Source of the DNA: an uncultured Aquimonas sp.
GTDB taxonomy: Bacteria > Pseudomonadota > Gammaproteobacteria > Xanthomonadales > Xanthomonadaceae
Assembly: GCF_937888285.1 (NCBI RefSeq)
Contig: NZ_CALART010000037.1
Span: forward strand, 1-64,000
DNA length: 64,000 nt
Direction: 5' to 3'
The position numbers were made by a program, and so were the translations under genes. A model generated the notes under the pieces. The model saw only the letters and a program-made list of their open reading frames with translations. It did not search any database and was not told where the DNA came from. Below, one piece after another: positions 54,601-64,000 of this stretch. The stretch's first letter is position 1. Each line of letters opens with the position of its first letter.

Positions 54601-57108
54601 GTGATCGAGATTCCCGGCTACCGTATCGACCGCCCGATCGGCCGCGGTGGCATGTCTACGGTCTACCTGGCCCTGCAGGAGTCGGTGCAGCGCGAGGTCG
54701 CGCTCAAGATCATGTCCGGCAGCCTGCTGGGTGACGAGGAGTTCGGCGAGCGCTTCCTGCGCGAGGCGCGCATCGCCACCAGCCTGCGTCACCCGAACGT
54801 GGTCCATGTCTATGACGTGGCCCAGCACGGTGAGCACCACTACATGGCGATGGAGCACCTGCCCGGCGGGCCGGTGATCCAGCGCCGCGGCCCGCGGCGC
54901 GACTACCGCTTCGCCCTGCGGGTGATCCGCGAGATCGCCAGCGCGCTCGACTATGCGCATAAGCGCGGCGTGGTGCACCGGGACATCAAGCCGGACAACA
55001 TCCTGCTGCGCGAGGACGGTAGCGCGGTGCTGACCGATTTCGGCATCGCCCGCGCGGGCGATTCGATGCGCATGACCCGCACGGGCGCGATCATCGGCAC
55101 GCCGCACTACATGAGCCCGGAGCAGGCCCGCGGCCAACCGCTGGACGGTCGCGCCGACCTCTACAGCCTGGGCGTGGTGTTCTACCAGCTGCTGATGGGC
55201 GAGGTGCCGTACCAGGCCGATGACTCCGTCGCGGTCGGCATCATGCACATCACCGCGCCGCTGCCGCGCCTGCCGCAGTCGCTGTCGGAGCTGCAGCCGC
55301 TGTTCGATCGCCTGCTGGCCAAGGAGCCCGATCAGCGCTTCGCCAGCGGCGCCGAACTCGTCGCCGCCCTGGAATCCCTTTCAGCGCTGGACCTGGTGCT
55401 GCCGGAACCGGCACCGCGAGGCCGCAGCCCGCGACCGCAGGTGTCGGACACGACGCCGACTTTAGTGACCCCGCCCGAGGCGCGTGCCGCGAGGTCGGCC
55501 TCGCGCGCGGAGGGCCCTTCGCTGGGGGCCATGGATGCGATCCGGTCACGGGACACCGGGCCGCGACCGCGCGTAGCCTCCAGGCCTGCATCCCGTCGCC
55601 GCGGAGCCTCGCGAGGCGGCTGGCGCTGGGCCGTCTGGCTGCTTCCTCTGGTCATCGCGCTTGCTGCTGGCCTGGTGTTCCAGGAGCGGCTGCGTCCGCT
55701 GTGGAGCGGCTCCGACCGCAGCGAACAGCTGACGCGCGCAGAGTCAGCGCTACAGGCCGGGCGCCTGCAGGATGACGAGAACGGCCCGGGCGCGCGCAGC
55801 CTGTACAACGCCATCCTCGCCGCCGAGCCCGATCACGAGGCGGCACGTGAAGGCCTGCGCCGCGTTGGACGCGCACATCTCCAGCAGGCGCGTCAGCAGC
55901 TGCAGGCGGGCGTTACGGACGCCGCCAGGCGCGAGCTCGAACTTGCGCGCACGCTGGGCGTGGGGCGCGAGGAACTCGCGGTCGTCGAGGCGGCACTGGC
56001 CGACGCTGGCGAACGTCAGGACGGAATGCAGGAGCTCTCGCGTCGCATCGATGCCGCTGCGGAGGCCCTCGCGGCCGGCCGTATCGAGGAGCCCGTCACC
56101 GGCGCGATCGCGCTGTACCAGCAGGCGCTTGCGCTGGATGCGGCCAATCCGGTCGCCCGTGCCGGGCTGCGCGAGGCGCTCGCGCCGGTGTTGACCGCAG
56201 CGCGCGCTGACATCGACGCGGGTCGCTTTGCCGAGGGCGAGGCACGCATCGCTGTGGTGACGCAGGTCGATCCAGCCAATCTGCAGCTGCCCGAGCTGCG
56301 CGCTGCGCTGGCTGAAGCGCGCAAGGGCCGGGCCGATCAGATCGCAGCGCAGCTCCAGCTGGCGCGGCAGCGCAGTGCCCGCGGGCAGCTGACGACGCCC
56401 GTAGGGCAGAGCGCGCAGGACGCGTTCCGCGCGGTGCTTGCCCTGGATGCGGACAACAGCGAAGCGCGCGAAGGCTTGCGACGTCTCGCCCAGGACCTGC
56501 TGCGGCGCGCGGAATCGGCGAGCGCCGACTTCGATTTCGAGGCTGCCGAAGCCGCGCTGGACGCCGCCGCCCTGTTGACGCCGCCGCCAGCCGGGCTTGT
56601 TCGCGCGCGCGAGCGCATGGAAGAGGCGCGTCGCAACTACAGCCGTGTCGCCGGCGGCTCGACCAGCGACCCGGCCCGCGTGGACGCGCTGATCGCCGAG
56701 GCCGAGGCGGCCATCGCGCAGGGTCGCCTGCTGCAGCCGCCTGGCGAGAGCGCCTATGACAGCCTGCGCGCGGCGCTGGCCTTGGCGCCGACAGACAGCC
56801 GTGCGCGCACCCTGATGCAGGGCTTGCCCGCGCAGGCGCAGGCGCGCTTCGATGCCGCGCTGGCGGCCAGCCGGCCCAATGACGCCCTCCGCTATCTGGA
56901 GGGCCTGCAGGTCGTGGCACCGGGGTCGGCGGAGCTGGCGTCCATGCGCCAGCGCCTGGCTGCTGCCTATGTCGGCGTTGCCAGCGAGCGGCTGGGCCGA
57001 GGCGAGATCGCGTCGGCGCGCCAGGCCCTGGAGCGTGCCGCCGAGCTTGAGCCCAACCACATCGAGCTGCCGGCGCTTCGGGCCCGTCTGGAGCAGGCGG
57101 GAGGTTGA
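54601..57108 (+). CDS. Membrane-anchored Ser/Thr protein kinase with TPR-like C-terminus
   Basis: This is a PknB-type eukaryotic-like kinase of 835 residues. Kinase domain to about 265: glycine loop GRGGMSTVY near 14-22, VALKIM lysine, catalytic HRDIKPDN near 126 and DFGIA near 146. A proline/arginine-rich linker with likely phosphosites follows, then one membrane segment near 341-361 (WAVWLLPLVIALAAGLVF). The last 460 residues are repeated alanine-rich helical pairs of TPR or SEL1-like type (GARSLYNAILAAEPDHEAAR recurs in variants), presumably periplasmic. Start: a GTG at 54601 fits the domain edge; TTG at 54556 is an alternative. It is divergent from the condensin-like operon; no phosphatase gene is adjacent. 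Confidence 0.85.
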   Translation: MIEIPGYRIDRPIGRGGMSTVYLALQESVQREVALKIMSGSLLGDEEFGERFLREARIATSLRHPNVVHVYDVAQHGEHHYMAMEHLPGGPVIQRRGPRRDYRFALRVIREIASALDYAHKRGVVHRDIKPDNILLREDGSAVLTDFGIARAGDSMRMTRTGAIIGTPHYMSPEQARGQPLDGRADLYSLGVVFYQLLMGEVPYQADDSVAVGIMHITAPLPRLPQSLSELQPLFDRLLAKEPDQRFASGAELVAALESLSALDLVLPEPAPRGRSPRPQVSDTTPTLVTPPEARAARSASRAEGPSLGAMDAIRSRDTGPRPRVASRPASRRRGASRGGWRWAVWLLPLVIALAAGLVFQERLRPLWSGSDRSEQLTRAESALQAGRLQDDENGPGARSLYNAILAAEPDHEAAREGLRRVGRAHLQQARQQLQAGVTDAARRELELARTLGVGREELAVVEAALADAGERQDGMQELSRRIDAAAEALAAGRIEEPVTGAIALYQQALALDAANPVARAGLREALAPVLTAARADIDAGRFAEGEARIAVVTQVDPANLQLPELRAALAEARKGRADQIAAQLQLARQRSARGQLTTPVGQSAQDAFRAVLALDADNSEAREGLRRLAQDLLRRAESASADFDFEAAEAALDAAALLTPPPAGLVRARERMEEARRNYSRVAGGSTSDPARVDALIAEAEAAIAQGRLLQPPGESAYDSLRAALALAPTDSRARTLMQGLPAQAQARFDAALAASRPNDALRYLEGLQVVAPGSAELASMRQRLAAAYVGVASERLGRGEIASARQALERAAELEPNHIELPALRARLEQAGG

Positions 57109-57182
57109 GCGCCCGCGAAAAAGAGCTATCGGCCTGGTGCGGCCGCCGCCGGACGCCGGTGGCAGCGGCGCTTTGGGCGAAC

Positions 57183-57563
57183 TCAGCCGCTGTGCGGGAG
57201 CAGGAACAGACCCGCCACGCGGCGGCCCTCCAGCGCGAGCAGGTTGTAGGTGCGCGCTGCGGCGCTGTTGTCCATGGCCTCAAGGCCGACGCCGCGGCCG
57301 AGGAAGGCGGCCAGCAGCGCCGGCGGCGGAAAGATCTGGCGCTCGCCGGTGCCGAGGATGAGCACCTGCGGGGCGTAGCCCAGGATCTCCGCCACCAGCG
57401 CCTCGCCGATATCGGCAGGACGCTGTGCAGGCACCTTGTCGCGCACCCTGTCCGGCATCAGCAGCAGGCTGTCGCGGAACTCGGCGTCGTCGATGCGGAT
57501 CGCATCCGCGGACACCCAGCGGACGGTGTAGAGGCCTTCCTGTCGATCTTCGGCGAGCGGCAT
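57183..57563 (-). CDS. Mth938-like domain protein
   Basis: This 126-residue protein is a single Mth938-like (DUF498/NDUFAF3-type) domain: DDAEFRDSLLLMPDRV, a glycine-rich turn in VLILGTGERQIFPP, and MDNSAAARTYNLLALEGRRV at the C-terminus. The biochemical role in bacteria is unknown; the eukaryotic relative is a complex I assembly factor. It is 38 bases downstream of yhbY on the same strand. The open frame extends far upstream, but the chosen ATG begins the conserved part. Confidence 0.85.
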   Translation of the reverse strand: MPLAEDRQEGLYTVRWVSADAIRIDDAEFRDSLLLMPDRVRDKVPAQRPADIGEALVAEILGYAPQVLILGTGERQIFPPPALLAAFLGRGVGLEAMDNSAAARTYNLLALEGRRVAGLFLLPHSG

Positions 57564-57601
57564 GGGCGCGAGTCGGCTCGTGCGATGGGAGCGGGGCCAG
57601 C

Positions 57602-57904
57602 CTAGCGCGGCAGGCTGATCTGCGGCCGTTCCTTGGAACGCCGGAACAGGGTCGCGATATTGCCGATCCGCTGCACCAGGTTGCTGCGCGAACGCAGCAC
57701 CAGCTCGGCGACGATCTCGTCGCGCGCATCGCGGTCGTCGGCTGCGATCTTGACCTTGACCAGCTCGTGGTGCTCCAGCGCGAGGTCGAGTTCGGCCAGC
57801 ACGGCATCGGTGAGGCCTTTGCCGCCGACCATGATCACCGGCTTCAGGCCGTGGGAGAGCCCGCGCAGGTAGCGCTGCTGGGAGTTGCTGAGCTTCTGGA
57901 ACAT
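57602..57904 (-). CDS. yhbY: Ribosome assembly RNA-binding protein YhbY
   Basis: YhbY is a CRM-domain RNA-binding protein associated with pre-50S ribosomes. The 100-residue product matches closely: SNSQQRYLRGLSHGLKPVIM, then VGGKGLTDAVLAELDLALEH, followed by the HELVKVKI strand, and the C-terminal RIGNIATLFR segment. It is transcribed divergently from rlmE, the usual arrangement (yhbY next to rlmE-ftsH) in gammaproteobacteria. Confidence 0.94.
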   Translation of the reverse strand: MFQKLSNSQQRYLRGLSHGLKPVIMVGGKGLTDAVLAELDLALEHHELVKVKIAADDRDARDEIVAELVLRSRSNLVQRIGNIATLFRRSKERPQISLPR

Positions 57905-58143
57905 GCGTGGTCGTGTCCGGGATTCGGATGGAGCGGGCTGTGGGCTTGCGGGAGCTTCCGGCATCGCGGCCGAAGGCAGTGCGACGACGCTGGATGCCGC
58001 CGCGCAGCGGGCCTGGACAGGCTCCAGCCATGGCGGCAGCACGGTCGCGGACAGGTCCCGTGAAGGCGCACAGGGTATCATGCGGCCCCGCAAGCACCCG
58101 CCGGGTGCGCAGCGCCCCGTCACCCACATCGAGTCCGGCCCGG

Positions 58144-58781
58144 ATGAACCGCAGCAAGAGCAGCCGGCGCTGGCTGGCCGAGCATTTCGCCGATCCGTAC
58201 GTGAAGCGCGCCCAGAGCGAGGGCATGCGTTCGCGTGCGGTCTACAAGCTGGAAGAGCTGATCGAGCGAGACCAGCTGATCCGCCCCGGCATGGTGGTGG
58301 TCGATCTCGGTGCGGCACCCGGCGGCTGGTCGCAGCTGGTGCGCCGCGAGCTCGGCGAGCGGGGGCGGGTGATCGCGCTCGACATCCTCGAAATGCCCTC
58401 GCTCGCTGGCGTCGAGTTCATTCACGGCGATTTCAGAGAGCCGGAGCCACTGTCCCGCCTCGAAGCCGCACTGGGCGGACAGCTGGCAGACCTTGTCCTC
58501 TCCGACATGGCGCCCAATATGAGTGGCATGTCGGGCGTCGACCAGCCGCGCAGCATGCATCTGTGCGAGCTGGCCCGCGATTTCGCCGACCAGCACCTGC
58601 GGGAAGGCGGTACCCTGCTGATGAAAGTGTTCCAGGGGCAGGGCTCCGATGCCTTTCTCAAGGACCTGCGCCAGCGCTATGCGAAGGTGCAGATCCGCAA
58701 GCCGAAGGCGTCACGCAACCGCTCCCCCGAGATCTACGCGCTCGCCACCGGCAAACGGGGCGGCGCAAACGAGGCCCGAGA

Positions 58782-58785
<4 letters not shown>
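58144..58785 (+). CDS. rlmE: 23S rRNA 2'-O-ribose U2552 methyltransferase
   Basis: RlmE (FtsJ/RrmJ) methylates U2552 in the A-loop of 23S rRNA. The 213-residue product has the K-D-K-E catalytic set in context: RSRAVYKLEELIERDQLI (Lys), AdoMet site VVDLGAAPGGWSQLV, LSDMAPNMSGMSGVDQ (Asp), and GTLLMKVFQGQG (Lys) with SRNRSPEIYALA (Glu). The start ATG gives MNRSKSSRRWLAEHFADPYV. It overlaps ftsH by four bases. Confidence 0.95.
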
Positions 58786-60689
<1,904 letters not shown>

Positions 60690-60708
60690 TTGCAGTTCAA
60701 ACCACCTG

Positions 60709-60736
60709 CGAACGCCCGCCACTGCGCGGGCGTTCG
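60709..60736 (+). terminator. Terminator after ftsH
   Basis: An 11-bp perfect stem (CGAACGCCCGC at 60709-60719 and GCGGGCGTTCG at 60726-60736) with a six-base loop is followed by CGTTTC. It begins 20 bases past the ftsH stop at 60689. Confidence 0.8.
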
Positions 60737-60770
60737 CGTTTCAGGCCTTGCCATTCCCCGGAAGCCTTCG

Positions 60771-61673
60771 ATGTTCGACACCACCGACCTTGCCCCCTGT
60801 CTCGACTGCCGCGGCCGGCCGCTGCTGCTGGATCGCCCGCGCATCATGGGCGTGCTCAATCTCACGCCCGATTCGTTTTCCGACGGTGGCAGGCTCGCCG
60901 ACGTCGATGCCGCGCTGTCTGCCGCGCTGCGCATGGTGGAGGAAGGCGCCGACATCATCGATGTCGGCGGCGAGTCGACCCGCCCCGGCGCGCCTGCGGT
61001 GGGCGTGCAGGAGGAGCTCGACCGCGTGCTTCCGCTGATCGAGCGCCTGGCGGCTGCGAGCCCGGTGCCGATCTCGATCGACACCTCGAAGCCGGAGGTC
61101 ATGCGCGCCGCGGTGGGAGCCGGCGCCGGCCTGATCAACGATGTCTGGGCCCTGCGTCGCGAGGGCGCGCTCGAAGCCGCGGCCGAACTCGGCGTGCCGG
61201 TCTGCCTGATGCACATGCAGGGCGAGCCCGGCAGCATGCAGGCCGATCCGCAGTACACCGACGTGGTCGCCGAGGTGCAGCGCTTCCTGGCGGATCGCGT
61301 GTTCACCTGCGAGCTCGCCGGCATCCCACGCGCGCGGCTGCTGGTCGATCCGGGCTTCGGCTTCGGCAAGACGCTGGGACACAATTCAGCCCTGATGGGG
61401 GCTCTGGCGGATTTTGCGAAGGACCTGCCGCCGCTGCTGGTCGGCGTCTCGCGCAAGTCGATGATCGGCGCGATCACCGGGCGCGCGCTGGGACAGCGCA
61501 TGGTCGGCTCGGCGGTGGCGGCGGTGCTGGCGGCCCAGCGCGGTGCACGCATCCTGCGCGTGCATGACGTCGCCGCGACGCGCGATGGGCTCGCCGTGCT
61601 GGCGGCGCTGCCGCCGCGAACTTCCGCACCACGGGCGTTGTCCAAGGCGCCGCTCTGGGGCGACGAGGACTGA
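60771..61673 (+). CDS. folP: Dihydropteroate synthase
   Basis: FolP joins p-aminobenzoate to dihydropterin pyrophosphate in folate synthesis and is the sulfonamide target. The 300-residue product has MGVLNLTPDSFSDGG, DVGGESTRPGAPAV, the Asn loop LINDVWALRREGALEAA, LMHMQGEPGSMQ and LVDPGFGFGKTLGHNSALM, all standard. The ATG at 60771 follows a GGAAG ribosome site. The ftsH-folP order is the common gammaproteobacterial arrangement. Confidence 0.96.
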   Translation: MFDTTDLAPCLDCRGRPLLLDRPRIMGVLNLTPDSFSDGGRLADVDAALSAALRMVEEGADIIDVGGESTRPGAPAVGVQEELDRVLPLIERLAAASPVPISIDTSKPEVMRAAVGAGAGLINDVWALRREGALEAAAELGVPVCLMHMQGEPGSMQADPQYTDVVAEVQRFLADRVFTCELAGIPRARLLVDPGFGFGKTLGHNSALMGALADFAKDLPPLLVGVSRKSMIGAITGRALGQRMVGSAVAAVLAAQRGARILRVHDVAATRDGLAVLAALPPRTSAPRALSKAPLWGDED

Positions 61674-61812
61674 CGCCGCTGGCGCCTGATGCGCCCGCGC
61701 GCGGCCCCCGAGCTCAGGTTGATCGCTGCGTGGCGGTCCCGAACGCACACGGGTATGCTTGTGCGCTTTACGCCGACGCCAAGTGGCGGGCGTTTCACCC
61801 AGGAGGTTGTGC

Positions 61813-62493
61813 ATGAAGTTGCGCTGGTTGGTCGTGTCCGTGGCAGTGCTGGGTATGGGTGCCGTGCAGGCACAGGACACCTCCTCGGAGAAGGGCAAGC
61901 TGAGCTACGCTATCGGTTACCAGCTGGGCCGTGAAATGGCCGAGCGTGGCGTCGATCTCGACGTCAATACCGTCGTCCGCGGTGTGCAGGAAGGCTTCGC
62001 GAAGCGCGATCCGAGCGTTCCGCCGGAAGAGATGCGCGCAGCGGTCGAGAAGATGCAGACCCAGATGCTGGAGCAGGCCCGCGCCGAGTTCGAGCGCGTG
62101 TCGGCCGAGAACAAGGCCAAGAGCGAGCAGTTCCTCGCCCAGAACCGCGGCAAGCAGGGCATCCAGAACCTCGCCTCGGGTATCCAGTACCGGATCATCG
62201 AGCAGGGCACTGGCGCCCAGCCGACCGCGAACAGCGAAGTGCAGATCCACTTCCGCGGTTCGCTGTCGACCGGTCAGGAGTTCGCCAGCACCTACACCGG
62301 CAATGAGCCGGTCACGATGAAGGTTTCGGAAGCGCCGCTGCCCGGCCTGCGAGAAGTGCTGCCGATGATGAAGACCGGCTCGCGCTGGGAAGTCTTCCTG
62401 CCGCCCGACCAGGGCTATGGCGACAACCCCCGTTCGCCGGTGGGGCCGAGCCAGGCCGTGGTGTTCGACGTCAAGCTGGTCAGCGTCAAGTAA
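61813..62493 (+). CDS. Exported FKBP-type peptidyl-prolyl isomerase (FkpA/Mip-like)
   Basis: This 226-residue exported isomerase has a signal peptide (MKLRWLVVSVAVLGMG to VQAQ). A helical N-terminal dimerisation region follows (KLSYAIGYQLGREMAERGVD to about residue 115), then a C-terminal FKBP domain with SGIQYRIIEQGTGAQP, VQIHFRGSLSTG and DQGYGDNPRSPVGPSQAVVF. This is the FkpA/Mip layout for folding periplasmic proteins. A strong ribosome site, AGGAGG, precedes the ATG. Confidence 0.9.
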   Translation: MKLRWLVVSVAVLGMGAVQAQDTSSEKGKLSYAIGYQLGREMAERGVDLDVNTVVRGVQEGFAKRDPSVPPEEMRAAVEKMQTQMLEQARAEFERVSAENKAKSEQFLAQNRGKQGIQNLASGIQYRIIEQGTGAQPTANSEVQIHFRGSLSTGQEFASTYTGNEPVTMKVSEAPLPGLREVLPMMKTGSRWEVFLPPDQGYGDNPRSPVGPSQAVVFDVKLVSVK

Positions 62494-62583
62494 GACCCGG
62501 AGCCTTCCGGATCGCGCCGGCCGTGGCGCGTCCGGACCGCCGCCAGCGGTGGCGGCTTCCTCGGGCTTGAGGCTTCACGGACA

Positions 62584-62620
62584 GGGGGCGCTGCGTCGGC
62601 AGCCGCCCCCTCTTCGTTTG
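62584..62620 (+). terminator. Terminator after FKBP gene
   Basis: GGGGGCGCTGC and GCAGCCGCCCCC pair with a single bulge around a short loop, followed by TCTTCGTTTG. It lies 90 bases after the stop codon. The T-run is mixed with C, so confidence is moderate. Confidence 0.7.
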
Positions 62621-62748
62621 TCGAGCTCACGCGGATGACACATCGACGCGCGCACGGCATGCGCCGGGCCGGCTGGGGCACGCGCAGGGGCTGGGGCAGG
62701 GTGCGCCGCCCGTCGATACTTGCAGCATTCCAGAGGAGTTGAATCGAG

Positions 62749-62940
62749 ATGAGTGCCACTGCGGTGCCGGTATTGAGCCCGTGCATCGGCCTGTGCGAAC
62801 TGGGGCCGGACGGCCTCTGCTTGGGCTGTTTGCGTACAGGTCAGGAGATCGCGGGCTGGCTCAGCTTCAGTCCTGCCCAGCGCGAGTACCTCATGGACTT
62901 CGTCCTGCCTGATCGCGCTGCGACGCCGCGCCGTGTCTGA
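62749..62940 (+). CDS. DUF1289 family protein
   Basis: This 63-residue protein has the DUF1289 pattern: PCIGLCELGPDGLCLGCLRT with four conserved cysteines, then EIAGWLSFSPAQREYLMDFV. The cysteines could bind a metal; the role is unknown. It overlaps the following Nudix gene by eight bases and is preceded by GAGGAGTT. Confidence 0.88.
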   Translation: MSATAVPVLSPCIGLCELGPDGLCLGCLRTGQEIAGWLSFSPAQREYLMDFVLPDRAATPRRV

Positions 62941-63571
62941 GTGGAACCTGCCCGCCTCCGAGCTTGACGCGCGCATCGCGCGCGCGCTGTACGGCCTCGA
63001 TACGCCGCCACGAGACCCGCCGCCGGTGCCTGCGGATCTTGCCGATCTGATTCCGCCCGTCGAGGCACTGCGTCCGGCTGCCGTGCTGGTCGGCCTGGTG
63101 GACCGCGGCCGTGGCACCCAGGTGATCCTCACCAAGCGCACCGAAGCGCTGGCACATCACCCGGGCCAGGTCGCATTCCCGGGTGGGCGTCACGATGCCG
63201 CCGACGGTGGCCTGCTGCAGACTGCGCTGCGCGAGGCGTGGGAGGAGATCGCCCTCAGCCCCGAGCATGCGCTGCCGCTCGGCTACATCGATCCACTACC
63301 GACCTTCACCGGCTTCCTGGTGCTGCCGGTGGTCGCCCGGGTGTCTCCTCGGCATGTGTCGCGGCCCGAGCCGGGCGAGGTCGCGGAAGTCTTCGAGGTG
63401 CCCCTGGACTTCCTGATGGATCCGTCGAACCTGCGCGTCGAACACGGCCTGCTCGCCGGACGACCCCGCCAGACCTGGCGGTTCGACTTCGCCGGCCAGC
63501 GCATCTGGGGCGCGACCGCGGCCATGCTGCTCAATCTGCGCGAAAGGTTGCGGGCCGCTTCGGCGGATTGA
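62933..63571 (+). CDS. Nudix hydrolase, CoA pyrophosphatase (NudL-like)
   Basis: This is a Nudix enzyme of the NudL/Nudt7 type that splits CoA to phosphopantetheine and 3',5'-ADP. The 212-residue product has the family marker ILTKRTEALAHHPGQVAFPG and then a Nudix box, GGRHDAADGGLLQTALREAW followed by EEIAL, with the catalytic REAWEE. Start: GTG at 62933, inside the DUF1289 gene. The pair looks co-translated. Confidence 0.92.
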   Translation: MSEWNLPASELDARIARALYGLDTPPRDPPPVPADLADLIPPVEALRPAAVLVGLVDRGRGTQVILTKRTEALAHHPGQVAFPGGRHDAADGGLLQTALREAWEEIALSPEHALPLGYIDPLPTFTGFLVLPVVARVSPRHVSRPEPGEVAEVFEVPLDFLMDPSNLRVEHGLLAGRPRQTWRFDFAGQRIWGATAAMLLNLRERLRAASAD

Positions 63572-63730
63572 GGCCCAGCGCGCGTGCGGCGCGATTGCGG
63601 CGCGATTGCGGCGGGAATTGGCCCGGTTTGCGCCCGCTCGGGCGTGACGCACTGCTTTCCGAATCCGAGCCCTGGGCGGTATGGTGCGCAGCTGTCATTC
63701 GCGGCTCGGCCACGGGGAGAAGACACGGCA

Positions 63731-64000
63731 ATGGATTGGACCACCCTGGTCAGCGCGGAGGATCTGCGCGCCCACTTCGATGCGCCTCAGCTGGCGATCG
63801 TCGACTGCCGCTTCGACTTGCGCGAACCCTCGGCGGGCGAGCGCGCATTCGCGCTCGGCCACATCGCCGGGGCCGTCTATGCCCACCTCGAGCGCGACCT
63901 CTCCGACCTCTCGCGCAGCGGTCGCGGCCGCCATCCGCTGCCCGACGCCGAGCGCTTCTGCGCGACCTTGGCGCGCTGGGGCATCACCCCGCAGCACCAG
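63731..64000 (+). CDS. Rhodanese-type sulfurtransferase, partial
   Basis: The gene runs off the end of the window; 90 residues are visible. The N-terminal rhodanese domain is clear: TLVSAEDLRAHFDAPQLAIV, DCRFDLREPSAGERAFALGH, IAGAVYAHLERDLSD and HPLPDAERFCATLARWGI, matching the 3-mercaptopyruvate/thiosulfate sulfurtransferase type. The catalytic cysteine would lie in the second domain beyond the edge, so SseA versus thiosulfate sulfurtransferase cannot be decided. Confidence 0.88.
   Translation, partial: MDWTTLVSAEDLRAHFDAPQLAIVDCRFDLREPSAGERAFALGHIAGAVYAHLERDLSDLSRSGRGRHPLPDAERFCATLARWGITPQHQ

Overview
The window is a GC-rich chromosomal segment from a gammaproteobacterium of the Xanthomonadales/Lysobacterales. 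Three things suggest this: the gene string dapB-carA-(membrane protein)-carB-greA-rpfE-like-recJ-prfB-lysS, which I recall from Xanthomonas; the block yhbY/rlmE-ftsH-folP; and secreted proteins of a type common in that order, including one ending in LFRSGFEL. No rRNA, intact tRNA, CRISPR array or complete insertion sequence was found.

Layout. 0.3-4.1 kb (minus strand): a secreted trypsin-like protease, a DUF998-type membrane protein and a LytS/LytTR two-component pair. 4.2-8.2 kb (plus): a translationally coupled hen1-pnkp RNA-repair operon behind a 7-copy 8-bp tandem repeat, followed by an unknown 386-residue gene. 9.5-13.8 kb: an accessory patch with two decayed fragments of a second pnkp copy, a Phd/ParE-type toxin-antitoxin pair, two small secreted proteins, several REP/MITE-like repeats and an AT-richer trypsin-like protease. 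13.9-18.1 kb (minus): a Gabija-like pair, an OLD-family ATPase/TOPRIM nuclease coupled to a UvrD-like helicase. 18.2-24.8 kb (minus): two large exported proteins, a BNR/sortilin-like protein and an M14 metallocarboxypeptidase, separated by a repeat-rich spacer. 25-27.1 kb: an RsuA-type pseudouridine synthase, a small exported protein and a PagL-like lipid A deacylase.

27.3-41.8 kb is the housekeeping core (lysine/peptidoglycan precursor, carbamoyl phosphate, transcript cleavage, recombination, release factor 2 with its programmed frameshift, lysyl-tRNA synthetase). 41.8-44.3 kb encodes a diheme and a triheme cytochrome c plus a small membrane protein. 44.5-45.8 kb is kynureninase. 46.5-49.4 kb holds small unknown membrane proteins. 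49.6-54.5 kb (minus) is a three-gene SMC/condensin-like operon with no JetD/MksG nuclease beside it. 54.6-57.1 kb is a membrane-anchored Ser/Thr kinase with a long C-terminal repeat region. 57.2-64 kb is a second housekeeping block: an Mth938-like protein, yhbY, rlmE, ftsH, folP, an exported FKBP isomerase, a DUF1289 protein, a Nudix CoA pyrophosphatase and the start of a rhodanese-type sulfurtransferase.

Many genes in operons are joined by 4-base ATGA overlaps (hen1-pnkp, gajA-gajB, carB-greA-rpfE, the two cytochromes, two condensin genes, rlmE-ftsH, sensor-regulator). The most interesting part is 4.2-18.1 kb, where RNA repair, a decayed duplicate of it, a toxin-antitoxin pair, a protease and a nuclease-helicase system sit together like a defence island.
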